A DNA stretch of 64,000 bases from Myotis daubentonii (taxonomy: Eukaryota > Chordata > Mammalia > Chiroptera > Vespertilionidae): positions 59,945,722 to 60,009,721 of the forward strand of contig NC_081846.1 in the NCBI RefSeq assembly GCF_963259705.1. Direction: 5' to 3'. Numbering within the stretch: position 1 is the stretch's first letter; every line of letters begins with the position of its first letter. The notes below the pieces were generated by a model. It ran no database searches. It saw nothing but the letters and a program-made list of their open reading frames with translations, and was not told the DNA's origin. Of this stretch, positions 1 to 10,753 are shown piece by piece. Position numbers and translations under genes: made by a program.

Positions 1-640
1 AATTTATTGTTAATATTACCATTAGGCATTAAGGAAAACATTCTCACCAAGATGCTCTGTAGCCTTAATAGCAAAGTGTTAATGATCTGCAGTAATGAGA
101 ACAATCCTTCAGTCTATGATTAATTTAAAGCCCTCATTTTAATCTCCAACTCTCAAGTTTTAAGAGGATCATATAGTAGCACCATTTACTGATTTAAACT
201 TCCCACTTGGTCCATTCCTTACAAGCCCTGTGGTGTTAATAAGCAGTGAAATGACTGAAAAGTGGGCAAGGCAAAGATGGGAGATAAATAAAGAAAATGA
301 ATGGTCCCAAAAGTAGATAATTGAGAGTTGATAGCTATTCCTAAAGCCATAACAACTGTATCCTTTCTTTTATAAAAAGGAACCCAGCTTGTTTCCCAAA
401 GCATTGGAGGTACATTATTTGGTAGTCAATACAGAGAGAACTTTATAGAATTATGTGTTTAAATTTCAAAGAGAACTTTCAGATGATGTGCACCAATATT
501 GTTACTATGGAGATGGGAAAATTGAGACTCAAGGTGATTATGTGGCCCTATTACAATCAAAGTAATTGGAAGAATCCTTCAGTGGATTATTCCTCTCAAG
601 GATTTTTGGAACAAGTGTCACTACTCTATTTCTTAATTAA
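1..640. other. AT-rich non-coding DNA, no gene seen
   Basis: No recognisable gene, RNA or young repeat. The small open frames here have no family resemblance that I can see and are typical of chance frames in AT-rich DNA. Confidence 0.6.
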
Positions 641-1022
641 ATTCATTGGGGTGACATTGGTTAATATGATTACTAATATATAGGCTTAAAGTGTACAATT
701 CTATGCTAAATCATCTTTGTATTGCATTGTGTTCCCACCACCCAAAGTCAAATCGTCTTCCATCACCATATATTTGACTCCCTTTACCGTTAGTAGTCCC
801 CTCAACACATTCCCTCTGGTAGCCATCACACTGTTGTCTGCATCTATGAGTTTTTGTTAGTTTATTTTTCTCGTTTGTTCATTTGTTGCTTTCAGTTTTA
901 TATCATGCATATGAGTAAAATCATATGGTTCTTAACTTTATTTGACTGACTTATTTCACTTAGCATGATATTCTCAAGATCCATCTATGCTGTCACAAAT
1001 GGCAGTATTTCATCTCTGACAA
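641..1022 (-). mobile_element. Old L1 3' end fragment, antisense
   Basis: Read on the minus strand, this is the end of an L1 ORF2 plus 3' UTR. The complement of the familiar L1 stretch meaning 'atgctaagtgaaataagtca' is visible near 945-970. It is diverged and carries no open frame. The DNA from about 1023 to 1323 shows nothing further. The same 3' UTR type recurs, antisense, at 56575-57010. Confidence 0.7.
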
Positions 1023-1328
1023 TTGTCTTTATCATGCTTCTCTGTTTGCTAACTTGTGTTTCCTCTTTGTTCTTTAGGCCTTCTACTTATTTCTCTCCAC
1101 CAAACATATCAATGTCATATGCCATACTAAAATCAATTGTATAATCCTTTTTAAAAATGTAATAGTAAATTGTAAATGTCATCATAATAAATGTAAATAG
1201 TAAATGTCATAAATATTGTAAGAGGAGAAAACAAACATCAAAACATCATCAACTACATAAAGGATTTGAGTCTATGCATAGATTGGTATTTAATAGTGTT
1301 AAATATGCCCAATTTCCACAAATAGACT

Positions 1329-1332
<4 letters not shown>

Positions 1333-1372
<40 letters not shown>

Positions 1373-1410
1373 TACATATATACATATATATGTATATATA
1401 TATATATATA

Positions 1411-1453
<43 letters not shown>

Positions 1454-1455
1454 TT
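1333..1455. repeat. (TA)n/(GATA)n microsatellite grown from a SINE tail
   Basis: TA/CATA repeats are followed by about ten GATA units. The tract lies between the left duplication of the SINE (AGACTTGTA at 1324-1332) and the SINE body. It therefore developed inside the inserted element's AT-rich 3' tail, not in the original host DNA. Confidence 0.85.
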
Positions 1456-1618
1456 TTTAAATATGTTTTTGCTGATTTCAGAGAAGAAGGAAGAGGAAGA
1501 GAGAGGTAGAAAAATTAATGATGAGATAGAATCATTGACCTGCTGCTTCCTGCACGGCCCCCACTGGGGATTGAGCCCGCAACCAGGGTATGTGCCCTTG
1601 ACAAGAATTGAACCTGGG
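1456..1618 (-). mobile_element. VES-type SINE, antisense, 3' portion (split by L1)
   Basis: Reverse-oriented tRNA-derived SINE. Purine-rich GAGAGG tracts (complement of the CCTCTC region) are followed by the complement of the middle region. The element is cut at 1618 by the L1 and continues at 8782-8833. It is flanked by the short duplication AGACTTGTA (1324-1332 and 8834-8842). Confidence 0.85.
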
Positions 1619-3606
1619 GAGAACCAAGATGGCGGCGATATAGGCAGACGTGTCCCAGGTCGTGTCCCGGAGCAAATGTAAGCTGAAGCTAGTAACACTC
1701 ACACCGAATTGGCGAAATTGCTCAGCTGGTGAGAGGGTTTGCAGCCGGGAAGAGCAGAACTCCCCTGGTAAGGTAAAAAAAAACCAGGGATTTGGGCAGG
1801 AAAGTTTGCCAGACCTCTGAACCCAGAGAGTCGGAGGGAGACCGCGTGGCAGACAGCCGCGTCCTTTGGGACAGGCACAGCCCCTGACGGGGGAAAGGAG
1901 AACTGCGGGATTCTTGGAGCCACCAGGGAAATTGAGAGCTGGGTTCTGTGATCACGGAGGACTGAGCCTAAAGGGGGCAGCCTGAAGAGCTGACCTGACC
2001 ATGCAGTCCCGGTAAGAGAAGAAGCTTACAGAAACCAAGCCTTCCCCGTTTCCGCGGCCGGCATTTGTTTGTTTGTTTACACTGAATCCTGTTCATGGGA
2101 CATTTCGGATACAGACACTCACCTGTGCTGAAGAGAGGGAGAGTGTGCTGAGGAGTGGAATCTGGGGAGAGACTGGGGAAAGAGGGGGAGCCGGGAGAGG
2201 TGGTAGTGAATTGAGTGCTGAGACACCCCTGAGGCCAGGACTGGGGCAGCCACCCGCTCCTGAGGGTGAGTCTCCTCCCCCCAGCCCCCAGGCAAGGAGC
2301 ACAGCCACACCCAGATTCCACCCTGAACGAGATCAAGGATTAAGATAACCTGATCAGTCCCTGGGAGTTAACAGGGTCTGGCCTATAGGGGGATTTTCAA
2401 TCCCAGCAACAACATAGCGCCGGTAACTATCTACTACGCAGTCAGCTCTGGGCAGTGAACTTCCACTCGACAGAGAGGCCCTATAGCCTCAGAGGCCAAC
2501 CCCAGAACACTGCCACCCAGAGGCTGACCCACAAACTGACTCTTTGCTAAACACAAAATAAGGCAGTCTGGAAAATAAATGCGGCATGCTTTAAAATAAG
2601 GACTGTGGTTTACAACACAGAGGAACAGTATATCGCAGGGAATCTCAACACTCTCCTGAATACCTGGAAGGTCTAAGGCGAGCCACACTGAAGAATAGAA
2701 GAAACGAAGGACATTCACTACTGCAATTTTTTTTTCTTTTTTCACTTTTTAACTAAGAAACCAATTTTTTTTTTATTTTTTTTTTCTGTTCTTTTTTTTT
2801 TTTTCTTCTTTTTCCATCACCTGATTTTACCCTTTTAATTACTACCTTCTTATTTTTAACCAGTATTATTACTGCTACCATTTTACCATTTTTTTAAAGT
2901 GCCATTTTATTTTTTCTTTATTTTATTTTGGGATTAGTGTTCACCATTCTATTTTCATCGTTATATTATTGGTTGTTTCTAGTTTGTATTCATATCCAGG
3001 GAGCTGTTGCTGGAATTTGTTGGGATTAATGGCTGTTCTATAGGAGTATTCTCCTCATATAAAAAGTCTCTTCCCCTCTTCCACTTCATTCTCTCTTTTC
3101 GCTCTTTTTTTTTTCTTTTCTTTTCTTTTCTCGCTTTTATTTTCCCCCTTCCTTTTTCCCAATTTCATTTTTGCACTCCCTTTTTTTGGTCCCTACTTTT
3201 CTTTTCCTTTCTCTCTTTTATCTTTTTCTCTTCCTTCTTCCTTATCCCCTAATTCTCTTAATTCAGGTGGTCACCTTTACTTGGGGTTATTAATATCGTA
3301 AATATATTTGTGTATAGTGCCTGGTACGTGGTGCCTTGTTGTGTTGTATTTTGTGCCTTTAAATCAACGCAGCAGATCCAAGCAACAGCAACCTCCTGAG
3401 CACCACATCCTCTGCTGAGGAACAGCAGCTGTACGTGAAACCTCGCCCCACCAGCCAGAAGAGCCACCACAGCTGTGAACAGCACCCACCAGAGGAGCTG
3501 CTGACAACTGAAGAGCAGCTGCTACCGCAACCGCCCGAAGAGCAACCACAGACCAAGGAGTCACTGCCACCAAGGGAGCAACCACTGAGCAACTCAACGT
3601 GTAGAT
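1619..3606 (+). promoter_or_regulatory. L1 5' UTR / internal promoter with YY1-type site
   Basis: About 2 kb precede ORF1. CAAGATGGCGGC at 1625-1636 matches the YY1 site at the same place in other mammalian L1s, where it helps fix the transcription start. The first part (about 1619-2500) is GC-richer, with a GC peak near 2150-2300. From about 2726 to 3250 the sense strand is strongly pyrimidine-rich with many T runs. From 3360 it becomes CAG/CCACC-rich before the ORF1 start. Promoter function is inferred from the family. Confidence 0.8.
1625..1636 (+). promoter_or_regulatory. YY1-like site at L1 5' end
   Basis: CAAGATGGCGGC lies 7 bases inside the element, the position of the known L1 YY1 site. 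A near-identical motif is at the 5' end of the ORF1-only element (CCAAGATGGCGGC, 21293-21305). Confidence 0.75.
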
Positions 3607-3624
3607 ATGTCATTGAGATCAAAC

Positions 3625-4599
3625 ATGGGTAGACAAAGAAACCCCCAAAGGAAAGAGAAGGAGGACTCTCCAGAAAAGCAGCTAAGTAATACAGAGGCAT
3701 GCAACATGACAGATAAAGAATTCAGAATAAGGATCCTAGAGTGCATAAACCGGATGGAGGAAAAAATCGACAACCTCTTCAAGAAGCAAGAAGAAACAGA
3801 TGAAAAAATCGATAACATATGGAAGAAGCTAGAAGAAACAGATGAAAAAATCGATAACATATGGAAGAAGCTAGAAGAAACAGATGAAAAAATCAACAAC
3901 CTAAGTAAGACCCAAGAGGAAATGAAGAGTGATATAGCTGCAATGAAAAACTCCATTGAAAGTATCAACAGTAGACTAGGAGAAGCAGAGGACCGAATAA
4001 GTGAATTAGAAGACAAGGAAGCAAAACACACCCAAAATGTACTGCAATTGGAGAAAAAAATTAAAAGACAGGAGGAGAGCCTAAGGGAGCTTTGGGACAA
4101 CATGAAACGAAACAACATACGAATAATAGGAGTACCAGAACAACAAAAGGATGAACAAGGATTAGAAAACCTACTCGAAGAAATAATATCAGAAAACTTT
4201 CCTGAGGTGGGGAAGAAAAAAGTCACACAAGCCCAGAGAGTCCCAAACAAGGTGAACCCGAAAAGACCAACCCCAAGACACATCATAATCACCATGGCAA
4301 ATGTTCAGGACAAAGAGAGAATCTTACAGGCTGCAAGAGAGAGACGGAAAGTTACATACAAGGGATCTCCCATTAGATTGTCAAATGACTTCTCAACAGA
4401 AACACATCAGGCAAGAAAAGAATGGACTGAAATTTACAAAGTGATGCAAAGCAAAGGACTGAATCCAAGAATACTCTATCCAGCAAGGCTATCATTCAAA
4501 CTTGAAGGGGAAATAAGAAGCTTCACAGACAAAAAAAGGCTAAGGGAGTTTGTCACCACCAAGCCAGCATTGCAAGGAATGCTAAAGGGACTGATATAA
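3625..4599 (+). CDS. LINE-1 ORF1 protein (RNA-binding chaperone), intact
   Basis: L1 ORF1p coats L1 RNA as a coiled-coil trimer in the cytoplasmic ribonucleoprotein and acts as a nucleic-acid chaperone in retrotransposition. The frame opens at 3607, but I prefer the ATG at 3625: its context is AAACATGG, and MGRQRN resembles other mammalian ORF1 N-termini. This gives 324 residues. In order (numbered from 3625): a basic N-terminus; a long coiled coil from about 45 to 150; an RRM from about 150 to 250, with NIRIIGVPE and ENFPE; and a C-terminal domain with ILYPARLSF. The coiled coil contains a 14-residue unit (KIDNIWKKLEETDE) repeated in register, with two copies identical at DNA level (3805-3888). 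No stop or frameshift. ORF2 follows after 51 bases in the same frame-independent arrangement as other L1s. Confidence 0.93.
   Translation: MGRQRNPQRKEKEDSPEKQLSNTEACNMTDKEFRIRILECINRMEEKIDNLFKKQEETDEKIDNIWKKLEETDEKIDNIWKKLEETDEKINNLSKTQEEMKSDIAAMKNSIESINSRLGEAEDRISELEDKEAKHTQNVLQLEKKIKRQEESLRELWDNMKRNNIRIIGVPEQQKDEQGLENLLEEIISENFPEVGKKKVTQAQRVPNKVNPKRPTPRHIIITMANVQDKERILQAARERRKVTYKGSPIRLSNDFSTETHQARKEWTEIYKVMQSKGLNPRILYPARLSFKLEGEIRSFTDKKRLREFVTTKPALQGMLKGLI
3763..3888 (+). repeat. 42 bp tandem repeat in ORF1 coiled coil
   Basis: Three units of 42 bp (3763-3804, 3805-3846, 3847-3888) are followed by a partial fourth. Units 2 and 3 are identical; unit 1 differs at several sites. Each unit encodes 14 residues, exactly two heptads, so the coiled-coil register is kept. 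Confidence 0.9.
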
Positions 4600-4650
4600 A
4601 AATAAGAAATAAAAAGTTCAGAAAGAAAACAGCCACACACAAAAAAAGAA

Positions 4651-7600
4651 ATGGCTACAAACAAGTACCTTTCAATAATAACTTTAAACGTAAACGGACT
4701 AAATGCTCCAACTAAAAGACATCGAGTGGCTGAATGGATAAAAAAACATGACCCATACATCTGCTGTCTACAAGAAACCCACCTCATTAGAAGGGACTCA
4801 CACAGACTGAAAGTGAAAGGATGGAAAAATATCTTTCAGGCAAATGGAAAGGAAAAGAAAGCTGGGGTAGCAATACTTATATCGGACAAAATAGACCTCA
4901 AAGTGAAGGCCTTAACAAGAGATAAGGAAGGCCACTTCATAATACTAAAGGGATCAATACAACAAGAAGATATAACCCTGGTAAACATATATGCACCCAA
5001 TGTAGGAGCACCCAAATTCATAAAAAAACTCCTGGAAAATATCAAAGGAGAGATCGACAACAATACAATCATAGTAGGGGACTTTAATACACCATTGACA
5101 GCACTGGATAAGTCCTATAGACAAACAACCAGCAAAGATATAGCAATCCTAAATGATTCACTAGATCAGATGGACTTAATAGACATCTTCAGAACACTTC
5201 ACCCCAAAGCCAGAGAATATACGTTCTTCTCAGGTGCTCATGGGACATATTCAAAAATAGACCACATACTGGGTCACAAGCAAAGTATCCCCAAATTCAA
5301 GAAGATTGAAATCATAAAAAGCGTCTTCGCAGACCACGATGGCATAATATTAGAAATAAACTACAATAAAAACAACCCAAAATACTCAAACACCTGGAAG
5401 CTGAATAGCATGCTATTAAATATTGATTGGGTTACCAATGAGATCAAAGAAGAAATTAAAAACATCCTGGAAACTAATGACAATGAAAACACAACAATCC
5501 AAAACCTATGGGACACATTGAAAGCAGTCCTGAGAGGGAAGTTTATAGCTCTACAGGCCTATCTCAAAAAACAAGAAAAAATGGTAGTAAATCATCTAAC
5601 TCTACAACTCAAAGAATTAGAAAGAGAGCAACAAGAAAACCCCAGAGTGAGCAGAAGGAAGGAGATAATAAAGATTAGAGCAGAAATAAATGACATAGAG
5701 ACCAAAAAAACAATACAGAAAATCAATGAAACCAAGAGCTGGTTCTTTGAAAGGATAAACAAGATTGATAAACCTCTAGCCAGACTCACCAAGAAGCAGA
5801 GAGAGAGGACCCAAATAAATAAAATCAGAAACGATAGAGGCGAAATAACAACAGACCCCACAGAAATACAAATGATTGTTAAAAAATACTATGGACAGCT
5901 TTACTCCAACAAACTAGACAACCTGGAGGAAATGGACAAATTCCTAGAAAAATACAACATTCCAAAACTCAATCAGGAAGAATCTAAAAATCTCAACAGG
6001 CCAATAACTATGGAAGAAATTGAAGCAGTCATCAAAAAGCTTCCATCAAACAAAAGCCCAGGACCAGATGGCTTCACAGGGGAGTTTTACCAAACATTCA
6101 AGGAAGAACTAAAACCTATCCTCCTCAGACTACTACAAAAAATTCAAGAGGAAGGAACACTTCCAAGCTCATTCTATGAAGCCAGCATCACCCTAATACC
6201 AAAACCAGGTAAAGACAACACAATGAAAGAGAATTACAGGCCAATATCCCTCATGAACATAGATGCCAAAATCCTCAACAAAATCTTAGCAAATCGGATC
6301 CAGCAGTACATCAGAAAGATCATACACCATGACCAAGTAGGATTTATCCCAGGGATGCAAGGATGGTACAATATCCGCAAATCAATAAACGTGATACATC
6401 ACATAAACAAATTGAAAGAAAAAAACCACATGGTCATATCAATTGATGCAGAAAAAGCATTTGACAAAATTCAACACCCATTTTTGATAAAAACTCTCAG
6501 CAAGGTGGGAGTAGAAGGATCATACCTCAACATAATAAAAGCCATATATGACAGGCCCACAGCCAACATCATACTCAATGGACAAAAACTAACACCATTT
6601 CCCCTAAGAACAGGAACAAGACAGGGATGCCCCCTCTCACCACTCCTGTTCAACATAGTACTGGAAGTGTTAGCCATTGCAATTCGGCAAGAAGAAGAAA
6701 TAAAAGGCATCCAAATTGGAAAAGAGGAAGTAAAACTGTCCTTATTTGCAGACGACATGATATTATACATACAAAACCCTAGAGATTCCATCAAAAAGCT
6801 ACTAGCCTTAATACATGAATTTGGCAATGTAGCAGGATACAAAATTAACCCCAAGAAATCTGAGGCATTTCTATATACCAATAGTGAACTTTCAGAAAGA
6901 GAGATTATAAAAACAATCCCGTTTACCATTGCACCAAAAAAATTAAGCTACCTAGGAATAAACTTAACTAAAGAGGTAAAAGACCTCTACTCAGAAAACT
7001 ACAGGACGTTGAAAAAAGACATAGAGGAAGACATAAACAGATGGAAGAACATACCGTGTTCATGGATTGGTAGAATCAACATCATTAAAATGTCCATACT
7101 ACCCAAAGCAATCTATAAATTCAACGCACTTCCCATTAAAATACCAACAGCATACTTCAGAGATCTAGAACGAACATTCCAAAAATTCATCTGGAATAAA
7201 AGAAGACCCCGAATAGCTGCAGCAATCCTGAAAAAGAACAAAGTAGGTGGGATCTCAATACCAGATATCAAGTTGTATTACAAAGCCACTGTTCTCAAAA
7301 CTGCCTGGTACTGGCACAAGAATAGGCATATAGATCAATGGAATAGAATAGAGAGCCCAGAAATCGGCCCGAACCAATATGCTCAATTAATATTTGACAA
7401 AGGAGGCAAGAACATACAATGGAGCCAAGATAGTCTCTTCAATAAATGGTGTTGGGAAAATTGGACAGATATATGCAAGAAAATGAAACTAGACCACCAA
7501 CTTACACCATACACAAAAATAAACTCAAAATGGATAAAGGACTTAAATGTACGACAGGATACCATAAAAATTCTAGAAGAATCCAAAGGCAAGAAAATTT

Positions 7601-8472
7601 CAGACATATGCCGAAGCAATTTCTTCACTGATACAGCTCCTAGGGCACTTGAAACTAAAGAAAAAATGAACAAATGGGACTACATCAAAATAAAAAGCTT
7701 CTGCACAGCAAAAGAAACCATCAACAAAACAACGAGAAAACCCACTGTGTGGGAAAACATATTTGCCAATGACATATCTGATAAGGGCCTAATCTCCAAA
7801 ATTTATAGGGAACTCATACAACTTAACAAAAGGAAGATAAACAATCCAATCAAAAAATGGGCAAAGGACCTAAATAGACACCTTTCAAAAGAGGACATTC
7901 AGAAAGCCAAGAGACATATGAAAACATGCTCAAAGTCACTAATCATCCGAGAGATGCAAATCAAAACAGCAATGAGGTACCATCTCACACCTGTCAGACT
8001 GGCTATCATCAACAAATCAACAAACGACAAGTGCTGGAGAGGTTGTGGAGAAAAAGGAACACTTGTGCACTGCTGGTGGGAATGCAGACTGGTGCAGCCA
8101 CTATGGAAGACAGTATGGAGTTTCCTCAAAAAACTGAAAATGGAACTCCCATTTGACCCTGTGATCCCACTTCTAGGAATATATCCCAAGAAACCAGAAA
8201 CACCAATCAGAAAGGATATATGCACCCCTATGTTCATAGCAGCACAATTCACCATAGCTAAGATCTGGAAACAGCCTAAGTGCCCATCAGTAGATGAATG
8301 GATTAGAAAACTGTGGTACATCTACACGATGGAATACTATGCTGCTGTAAAAAGGAAGGAACTCTTACCATTTGCAACGTCATGGATGGAACTGGAGAGC
8401 ATTATGCTAAGTGAAATAAGCCAGTCAATAAAGGAAAAATACCACATGATCTCACTCATTCATGGACAATAG
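4651..8472 (+). CDS. LINE-1 ORF2 protein (endonuclease-reverse transcriptase), intact
   Basis: A 1273-residue protein, the normal L1 ORF2p length. It nicks target DNA and reverse-transcribes L1 RNA from the nick. The N-terminal endonuclease (about 1-238) has N13, E42 (QETH), D144 and N146 (GDFN), D204 (KIDH) and D228-H229. The position equal to human Ser228 is Ala227 (codon GCA at 5329-5331), an unusual change in the SDH motif. The reverse transcriptase carries FADD at 699-702, plus SPGPDGF and [10 protein letters not shown] upstream. The C-terminal CCHC-like region is present ([10 protein letters not shown] from residue 1128, then HCWWEC). The frame is open throughout. ORF1 lies 51 bases upstream; translation of ORF2 in L1 is generally by low-level reinitiation. 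Confidence 0.95.
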   Translation: MATNKYLSIITLNVNGLNAPTKRHRVAEWIKKHDPYICCLQETHLIRRDSHRLKVKGWKNIFQANGKEKKAGVAILISDKIDLKVKALTRDKEGHFIILKGSIQQEDITLVNIYAPNVGAPKFIKKLLENIKGEIDNNTIIVGDFNTPLTALDKSYRQTTSKDIAILNDSLDQMDLIDIFRTLHPKAREYTFFSGAHGTYSKIDHILGHKQSIPKFKKIEIIKSVFADHDGIILEINYNKNNPKYSNTWKLNSMLLNIDWVTNEIKEEIKNILETNDNENTTIQNLWDTLKAVLRGKFIALQAYLKKQEKMVVNHLTLQLKELEREQQENPRVSRRKEIIKIRAEINDIETKKTIQKINETKSWFFERINKIDKPLARLTKKQRERTQINKIRNDRGEITTDPTEIQMIVKKYYGQLYSNKLDNLEEMDKFLEKYNIPKLNQEESKNLNRPITMEEIEAVIKKLPSNKSPGPDGFTGEFYQTFKEELKPILLRLLQKIQEEGTLPSSFYEASITLIPKPGKDNTMKENYRPISLMNIDAKILNKILANRIQQYIRKIIHHDQVGFIPGMQGWYNIRKSINVIHHINKLKEKNHMVISIDAEKAFDKIQHPFLIKTLSKVGVEGSYLNIIKAIYDRPTANIILNGQKLTPFPLRTGTRQGCPLSPLLFNIVLEVLAIAIRQEEEIKGIQIGKEEVKLSLFADDMILYIQNPRDSIKKLLALIHEFGNVAGYKINPKKSEAFLYTNSELSEREIIKTIPFTIAPKKLSYLGINLTKEVKDLYSENYRTLKKDIEEDINRWKNIPCSWIGRINIIKMSILPKAIYKFNALPIKIPTAYFRDLERTFQKFIWNKRRPRIAAAILKKNKVGGISIPDIKLYYKATVLKTAWYWHKNRHIDQWNRIESPEIGPNQYAQLIFDKGGKNIQWSQDSLFNKWCWENWTDICKKMKLDHQLTPYTKINSKWIKDLNVRQDTIKILEESKGKKISDICRSNFFTDTAPRALETKEKMNKWDYIKIKSFCTAKETINKTTRKPTVWENIFANDISDKGLISKIYRELIQLNKRKINNPIKKWAKDLNRHLSKEDIQKAKRHMKTCSKSLIIREMQIKTAMRYHLTPVRLAIINKSTNDKCWRGCGEKGTLVHCWWECRLVQPLWKTVWSFLKKLKMELPFDPVIPLLGIYPKKPETPIRKDICTPMFIAAQFTIAKIWKQPKCPSVDEWIRKLWYIYTMEYYAAVKRKELLPFATSWMELESIMLSEISQSIKEKYHMISLIHGQ

Positions 8473-8727
8473 AGACCATTATAAACTTTTGAACAATAAT
8501 AGATACAGAGGCAGAGCTGCCTCAAACAGATTGTCAAACTGCAGCGGGAAGGCCGGGGAGGGTTGGGGGGCAGGAGGTAGGGGGGTAAGAGATCAACTAA
8601 AGGACTTGTATGCATGCATATAAGCATAACCAATGGACATAAGACACTGGGTGATAGGGGAGGCTAGGGGACTGTCTAGGGCGGGGGGATAAAATGGATA
8701 CATATGTAATACCCTTTGTAATACTTT

Positions 8728-8731
<4 letters not shown>
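8473..8731 (+). other. L1 3' UTR with G-rich tracts
   Basis: Contains two G-run clusters, about 8548-8587 and 8657-8691, of the kind found in mammalian L1 3' UTRs and able in principle to form G-quadruplexes. No AATAAA is visible just before the A tail. The related old 3' ends at 23139 and 52911 do have AATAAA. Confidence 0.75.
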
Positions 8732-8769
<38 letters not shown>

Positions 8770-8781
8770 ATTGAACCTGGG

Positions 8782-8833
8782 ACTCTAGTTCACAGGCCAA
8801 CACTCTACCCACTGAACCAAATCAGTTATGGCA
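8782..8833 (-). mobile_element. VES-type SINE, antisense, 5' portion (split by L1)
   Basis: Continuation of the SINE interrupted at 1618. It reads as the complement of the tRNA-like head (A-box side), followed by the duplication AGACTTGTA at 8834-8842. Confidence 0.85.
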
Positions 8834-8842
8834 AGACTTGTA

Positions 8843-9183
8843 CTTATATTAAGAAATTTATATGTGAAATCAAAGTGGACTGTCAATTATGACTGATTTT
8901 AAACTTTTGAACACTGTGTAGTCACCCAATAAAATTTTGATGACTTGTTAATTTATATACACTAGAAATAATTGTGTTTTTACCTCTGAAAATCTATGCT
9001 TCAGACATGTTTATACTTTTTAAACCATTAGCACAAACATCTAACACTAAAATACATCACTTATGTACTATTCTTTCTAGCTAAAGTGAAAATAATAAAA
9101 TCCTAAAATAAGGAGACAATGGAAAATGAGAATATGGCTAGATATGTGAAATATCCTAGGTGCATAACCTGAAAAGTAGCCTT
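8843..9183. other. AT-rich DNA, no feature seen
   Basis: About 340 bases without a gene or repeat that I recognise. Confidence 0.5.
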
Positions 9184-9199
9184 AAAAATTGTCTAGCAA

Positions 9200-9390
9200 T
9201 TCTCTGGCCGGTTTGGCTCAGTGGATAGAGCGTCGGCCTATGAACTGAAAGGTCCCGGGTTCGATTCCGGTCAAGGGCACATGCCTGTGTTGCAGGCTCC
9301 ATCCCCAGTGGTTCTCTCTCATCATTTGATGTTTCTATCTACCTCTCCCTCTCCCTTCCTCTCTCTGAAATCAATAAAAAATATATTAAA
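9200..9390 (+). mobile_element. VES-type SINE
   Basis: tRNA-derived head with GGCTCAGTGG (A box) and GGTTCGATTCC (B box, 9258-9268), then a CCCTCTCCC region and an AATAAAAAATATATT tail. Flanked by the perfect 16 bp duplication AAAAATTGTCTAGCAA (9184-9199 and 9391-9406). Transcribed by RNA polymerase III in the family; moved by L1 enzymes. Confidence 0.95.
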
Positions 9391-9406
9391 AAAAATTGTC
9401 TAGCAA

Positions 9407-10753
9407 AATGCTCTACTTCTACTACCATAGGAATTCCATTTTAGTGTTTAACCTCTGAAAGAAACTCCTGAAGAACACTTTCTCTGAGCAGGTCACCTCT
9501 ATATTTTTAAATCCAACTCTGATTTTACCTCTCAATTATATATTTTATATTAATTTGAGATTTGCTGTCTGTATGAAAATATAAAATTTAATAATGATAA
9601 TTCTCTTCTTTCATCTCCCCACCCTGCTTCCCCCCCACACACAGAATAACATTTTCTATTTCTCTAACTTTTCAACTCTTCTCCCATAACCTAACATCCC
9701 AAAACTTCATCGTTCAGTTCATGTCTTTGCACACACTCCATTTTTTTTAATGACTCTGAAACTGCAAACCTCCAAACTCAACATAATGCATTAGATGCAC
9801 GCTCATTTAGGAAAAGTAATATGTGAACATTATTGTGTGTTTCTGGACCTATTTTCAAAATAAGGAAAGTAACAGAGGATTAGCTCTTATAAGATACAAT
9901 TTTATCACCTAATATTTTTTAATAAGAAAGTTTTCTCCCAGGTCTGTACTTAAAATACTTATTTATTTTTAATCAGAAAAAGAATATTACATTTATTCCT
10001 CACAAAATAGCTTTCTAGACACTGATGAATAATAAGACATTTTTTTTCTAATGGAATTTACAGGCCAGTAGGGGGCACACAGGAAACATCTAGCACACAC
10101 TAGACAATGAAATATTCATGGAATAAATGAATAAACTAATTATAATGCAAAAAAGAATTAAATAAGCATCCTAATGAAGATTAAACAAGTCTTTATTATA
10201 GCAGAAAAAAGGAAAGTTAATTTTATTTTAACCCAAGACATCAAGAAAGATTTCATTGCATAAGACATTTTACTAAGTTTGCAAAGATGAAAGAAAATGT
10301 TGTAACACTTTTTGTATTGCATTATAATTTTTATTTTCCTTGTCTAGCTCTGTTATGTAACTGTGTTTCTTTTATGGCAATGACCTATTCTAATATTTAA
10401 TGTCCTTCTACCCCAAAATAATACCTGAGGTACTTTAGACACCACATTCTTGTTGAATGGATGAGTGAATTACAGAGAATGTTGGAAATATAATAAGGTT
10501 GAGAAAATATTATAAGTAACAGTAGGTTCACTTTTCAGTGTAGTTGTAATGGAGGTGTTGTGGAAAGGTTGGTTAAAAAAGACAGTAGAATGTAAGTTAA
10601 TGTCTATAATAGCAGTTGTAATTACCATGGTAAGTATATTAATGTGTGGAGCCATCAGGTTATCTAAAAGACAGGTGTTATGATTGGCATGGATTTCTAG
10701 AAAAATACTAATCACTGATTAAAATGATGTGACTTAAAATGTTTTATCTTGAT
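9407..10753. other. Non-coding DNA, one CTCF-like core
   Basis: AT-rich, with no gene and no young repeat recognised. The one item worth noting is the motif at 10062-10080, listed separately. Confidence 0.5.
10062..10080 (+). promoter_or_regulatory. CTCF-like core motif
   Basis: GGCCAGTAGGGGGCAC fits the CTCF core pattern CCASYAGRKGGCRS at all core positions. It lies in DNA outside any repeat I recognise. Occupancy is unknown. Confidence 0.5.

Larger units (their letters stand above)
1619..8767 (+). mobile_element. Full-length LINE-1 with both ORFs intact
   Basis: A 7.15 kb non-LTR retrotransposon: 5' UTR (1619-3624), ORF1 (3625-4599), short spacer, ORF2 (4651-8472), 3' UTR and an uninterrupted A tail (8732-8767). 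It is bounded by a perfect 16 bp duplication AAGAATTGAACCTGGG at 1603-1618 and 8766-8781; the last two tail As may belong to either. It starts with GAGAACCAAGATGGCGG, the conserved L1 5' end. Intact ORFs, the pure A tail and perfect duplications indicate a very recent insertion, into an antisense SINE. Whether it is active cannot be told from sequence. Confidence 0.95.

Noticed and set aside
1249..1698. 149-residue minus-strand frame rich in Tyr/Ile
   Set aside because: It runs through the TA/GATA microsatellite and an antisense SINE; the repetitive part is simple-sequence translation.
9202..9275. Possible tRNA gene (A and B boxes present)
   Set aside because: It is the tRNA-derived head of a SINE with tail and target duplications; no full cloverleaf expected. 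The same applies to the other SINE heads.
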